A stretch of DNA of 16,927 bases. Source: an uncultured Porphyromonadaceae bacterium. Its GTDB lineage: Bacteria; Bacteroidota; Bacteroidia; Bacteroidales; Muribaculaceae. This document shows, piece after piece, positions 14,511 to 16,927 of the stretch (the first letter of the stretch is position 1; each line of letters begins with the position of its first letter). A program made the translations under genes and the position numbers. Location of the stretch: the NCBI GenBank assembly GCA_947176285.1, contig CAMWQF010000026.1:1-16927 (forward strand), given 5' to 3'. The notes beneath the pieces are model-generated. The model worked only from the letters and a program-made list of their open reading frames with translations, did not search any database and was not told the origin of the DNA.

Positions 14511-14981
14511 ATGAAAGCATTGATTAACGAAGCCAAACAATATATTCAGCGAGATATTCAAAGTAAGAATGATGTATTTATAAAATTGTGTTCTTTGAAC
14601 TTGCTTAATGCTACCATTAAAGATAAGGAATATAAAATAGAATTAAGTTATGGATACATTAAACCTTGTGTGTCAAGGTTGGTTAATTTTCTTGTATCTC
14701 ATTTTGATGATGGATATGCTGATGAGTTATATTATGATGCTCAAGGTCAATGTATATATATTAGGTGCTATGGCATACAGTTCAGTTTTCACAACATAAT
14801 AGTTACGAAGGATATTAGTGCTTTCGCTAATTCTGAGCTAAATAATCCTGTTAAATGGGATGGTATCAGACTGCTGCCTATTAGCAAAGATTTGTTTTTG
14901 CTCGCAAAGGATATATTTTTGAGGAATGTAGAAGTGAATCAAATTAATGAGGCTTTTAAACTTATCATGGAAGATAAGTAA
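14511..14981 (+). CDS. Unknown protein in the Type I operon
   Basis: A 156-residue soluble protein that I do not recognise. It has no signal peptide, membrane span or obvious catalytic motif. The pattern suggests an N-terminal helix (residues 1-30), a middle part with alternating strands ('YKIELSYGYI', 'ELYYDAQGQCIYIRCYGIQFSFHNI'), and C-terminal helices ending 'NQINEAFKLIMEDK'. That alternation looks like a small alpha/beta fold. The gene starts three bases after the hsdM stop and ends two bases before the GIY-YIG gene, so it is firmly part of the operon and translation may be coupled. Its codon use and AT content match its neighbours. A partner or inhibitor of the RM enzyme or of the nuclease after it is possible, but nothing in the sequence shows this. 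Confidence 0.75.
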   Translation: MKALINEAKQYIQRDIQSKNDVFIKLCSLNLLNATIKDKEYKIELSYGYIKPCVSRLVNFLVSHFDDGYADELYYDAQGQCIYIRCYGIQFSFHNIIVTKDISAFANSELNNPVKWDGIRLLPISKDLFLLAKDIFLRNVEVNQINEAFKLIMEDK

Positions 14982-14983
14982 TT

Positions 14984-15811
14984 ATGGGCAAAACAGTAAC
15001 TACATATTTAATTGATGGAGATCCGAAGGGAACCCAATATGCATTCATCAGCAATAAAATTTGCCAAATGTTTGTAGTGCCTCGTTCTAATCTGTCGTAT
15101 CTAAATACACAGGCTAAACTACAAAAACCTGCGTTCTACATTTTACTTGGAGAAGATGTGACAACAAAGCCACAAGCATACATAGGTGAAACTGAGAATT
15201 TTCGAGAACGGGTTAAAGACCATGAAAGTAAAAAATCTTTTTGGCAAAAAGCGCTCATATTTGTATCAAAGGACGCAGACATGACAAAAGTCGATGTCCA
15301 ATATTTAGAACATAAGGCAATAGTAGAAGCAAAACAAGCTAATTCATTTGTTCTTAACGATAACAAACAGACTCCGAAGGTTCCGAACTTACCAGAATAT
15401 CAGCAAGATTCAATGGATGAGTTCTTTGAAGATGTTAAATTCCTAACTTCTTTTATCGGTTGCAATATTTTTGAAATTAAACAACCGAATACAGAACATT
15501 TATTTTATACAAAAGGAAGAGGATGTAATGCAAAAGGATTCTATAGTTCCGATGGTTTTACTGTTTTAAGAGGGAGCGTAGTAGCCCAGACAATGGTTCC
15601 ATCGTTTAATTGGAAAGACAAGCGAGATAAAATGCTGAAGGAATACGCATCCATTGAAAACGGCATGTTGATAATGACTTCAGATAAGACTTTTTCTAGT
15701 CACAGTACGGCTGCTGACTTTTGTATTGGTAGCAGTAATAATGGGTGGTTGGTTTGGAAAGATAAGAATGGTATCACATTAGATGCAGTTTATCGAAAAC
15801 AATTAGATTAG
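14984..15811 (+). CDS. GIY-YIG nuclease-like protein with DUF4357 domain
   Basis: A 275-residue two-domain protein. Residues about 48-125 match the GIY-YIG nuclease fold. 'AFYILLGED' gives the first Tyr (52), 'AYIGETENFRERVKDH' the second Tyr (66) and a catalytic-type Arg (74 or 76), and 'YLEHKAI' the metal-binding Glu109. The C-terminal 60 residues ('FSSHSTAADFCIGSSNNGW', 'WKDKNGITLD') match DUF4357, a small domain often at the end of Type I-linked or GIY-YIG proteins. The core residues are present, so nicking or cutting activity is plausible, on phage DNA or another nucleic acid. GIY-YIG/DUF4357 genes recur next to hsd genes in many bacteria, but I know of no proven role there. It is coupled to the unknown 156-aa gene by a two-base gap and followed by the DUF2971 gene after eight bases. 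Confidence 0.85.
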   Translation: MGKTVTTYLIDGDPKGTQYAFISNKICQMFVVPRSNLSYLNTQAKLQKPAFYILLGEDVTTKPQAYIGETENFRERVKDHESKKSFWQKALIFVSKDADMTKVDVQYLEHKAIVEAKQANSFVLNDNKQTPKVPNLPEYQQDSMDEFFEDVKFLTSFIGCNIFEIKQPNTEHLFYTKGRGCNAKGFYSSDGFTVLRGSVVAQTMVPSFNWKDKRDKMLKEYASIENGMLIMTSDKTFSSHSTAADFCIGSSNNGWLVWKDKNGITLDAVYRKQLD

Positions 15812-15819
15812 TTTATAAC

Positions 15820-16581
15820 GTGAATTCTCTTCTATATAAATATCTAGATATTGAAGGCGCTAAGAAGATGCTGCATAATAGCAACTTGATGTATGCAAAT
15901 GCGACTACATTTAATGATCCGTTAGATTGTCACCCATGTTTGATTGACTTTTCTAAAGTTCCATCTGAAAAATGTAAGATTTGGGATGCAGCAGTTATCG
16001 AAGACTTAGAATCTAACAGATACATAAACAATAGGAACGATTTATGGATTTGTTGTTTATCTAAGGCACATGATTCGCTATTGATGTGGAGCTACTATAA
16101 TAAACATGCGGGAGTCTGTATAGGACTTAATATGGAGCATGTAAAAAAATATATTCATGTTGGATATGGTATGATGGTAAGTGCGGAAGGGCGAGAAGTT
16201 AAATATACTGACATAATAAGCAAACCAGATTATTACCGTGACCGCGAAGATTTTTTCACATATCAAGTATTCACAAAAGCAAAAGCATGGGAACATGAAC
16301 AGGAAGTGAGATTGTTCATCTTCAGACCTTCACCAATGTTTATGGCTTTATTACCTTTTCAACAAGATAAAAGTGAGTTGAATTGGAAAGAAGTCAGATC
16401 ATTTGTAAAAATTGGACCGGAATGTTTTGATTCAATATATTTAGGTGTTAATATCAGCGATACTGATAAAGACAGAATAATTCATCTTGCAAAGAAGGTC
16501 AATCCTGAAATTAACGTCTACCAGATGATTCCCGATACCAATTCCTTTAATCTGATAGCAACCAAAGTCGAGGAAACATAA
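15820..16581 (+). CDS. DUF2971 family protein
   Basis: A 253-residue cytoplasmic protein with the DUF2971 pattern. It shows 'LLYKYLDIEGAKKML' at the start, 'FNDPLDCHP' (about 31-39), 'LWICCLSKAHDSLLMWSYYNKHAGVCIGL' as pieces around residues 73-103, and 'AWEHEQEVRLFIF' near 160. The conserved FNDP-D, MW-x-YY-x-H-x-G and W-x-x-E-x-E-R residues are all present, so a retained but unknown biochemical function is likely. DUF2971 genes occur often in defence islands and phage-related regions. The start is GTG at 15820, eight bases after the previous stop: the family's N-terminal 'L-Y-K-Y' motif follows at once, and the first in-frame ATG would remove it. It belongs to the same operon by spacing. Confidence 0.8.
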   Translation: MNSLLYKYLDIEGAKKMLHNSNLMYANATTFNDPLDCHPCLIDFSKVPSEKCKIWDAAVIEDLESNRYINNRNDLWICCLSKAHDSLLMWSYYNKHAGVCIGLNMEHVKKYIHVGYGMMVSAEGREVKYTDIISKPDYYRDREDFFTYQVFTKAKAWEHEQEVRLFIFRPSPMFMALLPFQQDKSELNWKEVRSFVKIGPECFDSIYLGVNISDTDKDRIIHLAKKVNPEINVYQMIPDTNSFNLIATKVEET

Positions 16582-16609
16582 TTTACATAATTAATTTACG
16601 GTCTTTACT

Positions 16610-16927
16610 ATGGCAAAGAAGTTTGAGATACGGAATAGTACGGCGGAGTTCCTGATCTTTCAGATTGAGGGGAAGGAGGATGGTGTGCAGGTTGTGTACC
16701 GGGACGAAAGTATCTGGTGTACGCAGAAGGCTATGGCGCAACTTTTTGATGTGGGTGTACCGGCTATAAGCAAACATCTTAAAAATATTTTTGAGAGTGG
16801 TGAGCTTATCGAAGATGTGGTTGTTTCCAAAATGGAAATAACCACGGAGCATGGTGCTATACCGAATAAGACTCAGACAAAAGATGTTACATTCTACAAT
16901 CTTGATGCTATTATATCAGTGGGTTAT
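16610..16927 (+). CDS. RhuM-family protein, cut by the window end
   Basis: The first 106 residues of a RhuM-family protein; no stop is reached. The family signs are 'GVQVVYRDESIWCTQKAMAQLF' (read in pieces around residues 25-46), a helix-turn-helix-like 'VPAISKHLKNIFESGEL' (50-66), and 'KDVTFYNLDAIISVGY' (91-106), which normally continues into the conserved core. RhuM was named from a Salmonella virulence locus, but homologues are widely found inside or beside Type I hsd operons, sometimes joined to Fic-like domains. Its function there is not known; the N-terminus looks DNA-binding. It lies 28 bases after the DUF2971 gene in the same direction with no terminator between, so it is probably the next operon member. 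Full length cannot be judged. Confidence 0.9.
   Translation, partial: MAKKFEIRNSTAEFLIFQIEGKEDGVQVVYRDESIWCTQKAMAQLFDVGVPAISKHLKNIFESGELIEDVVVSKMEITTEHGAIPNKTQTKDVTFYNLDAIISVGY

Noticed and set aside
16583..16852. Open frames on the minus strand at the right end
   Set aside because: They are antisense to the RhuM-family start, which matches its family clearly.

Overview
The window looks like chromosomal DNA of a gut Bacteroidales bacterium, most likely Muribaculaceae or a near relative. The signs are a surface lipoprotein with a Cys-Ser-Ser-Asp-Asn-Asp export-type start, a secreted protein with a BACON-like domain and a short C-terminal 'YYDLAGRRVANP...GIYI' module, a secreted choloylglycine-hydrolase-family enzyme, and promoters of the Bacteroidetes type (TTTG, about 19-20 bases, TAnnTTTG). 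No rRNA, tRNA, transposase, integrase or CRISPR array is visible. The genus call is inference; the order is well supported.

Left part (1-6150): ordinary host genes spaced by structured intergenic DNA. A DUF4302-type lipoprotein (112-1461) and a secreted BACON-like protein (1521-3290) are followed by a terminator, a 9-bp tandem array, and a 1.2 kb segment bracketed by inverted GGA-loop palindromes. That segment carries a single-span membrane protein with a possible PhoU-like helical body (3735-4595) and a direct repeat resembling a Pho box upstream. A secreted Ntn hydrolase of the bile-salt-hydrolase/penicillin-acylase family (4787-5833, minus strand) converges on it. Two copies of a three-hairpin REP-like element (16-98 and 5949-6034) lie at the two ends of this part.

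Right part (6154-16927): a defence island with lower GC. It opens with a stand-alone HNH_2 restriction-like nuclease under its own promoter, then a decayed gene fragment. Next comes one tightly packed operon reading rightward off the window: XRE regulator, hsdR, hsdS, an ABC-type ATPase with a PrrC-like anticodon-nuclease signature, hsdM, an unknown 156-aa protein, a GIY-YIG/DUF4357 protein, a DUF2971 protein and the start of a RhuM-family gene. Gaps between genes are 2-28 bases.

How the genes may work together: HsdR, HsdS and HsdM form a complete Type I restriction-modification enzyme. The PrrC-like protein sits between hsdS and hsdM, where it could act as a back-up tRNA-cutting trap set off when restriction is inhibited. 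The XRE protein probably represses the operon through a 12-bp palindrome lying over the -7 box, while a good promoter inside the 3' end of the PrrC-like gene could supply methylase independently. The trailing genes are families often found beside Type I systems, but their roles here are unknown. This RM plus PrrC-like plus four-gene tail is the strongest candidate in the window for an undescribed composite defence system.
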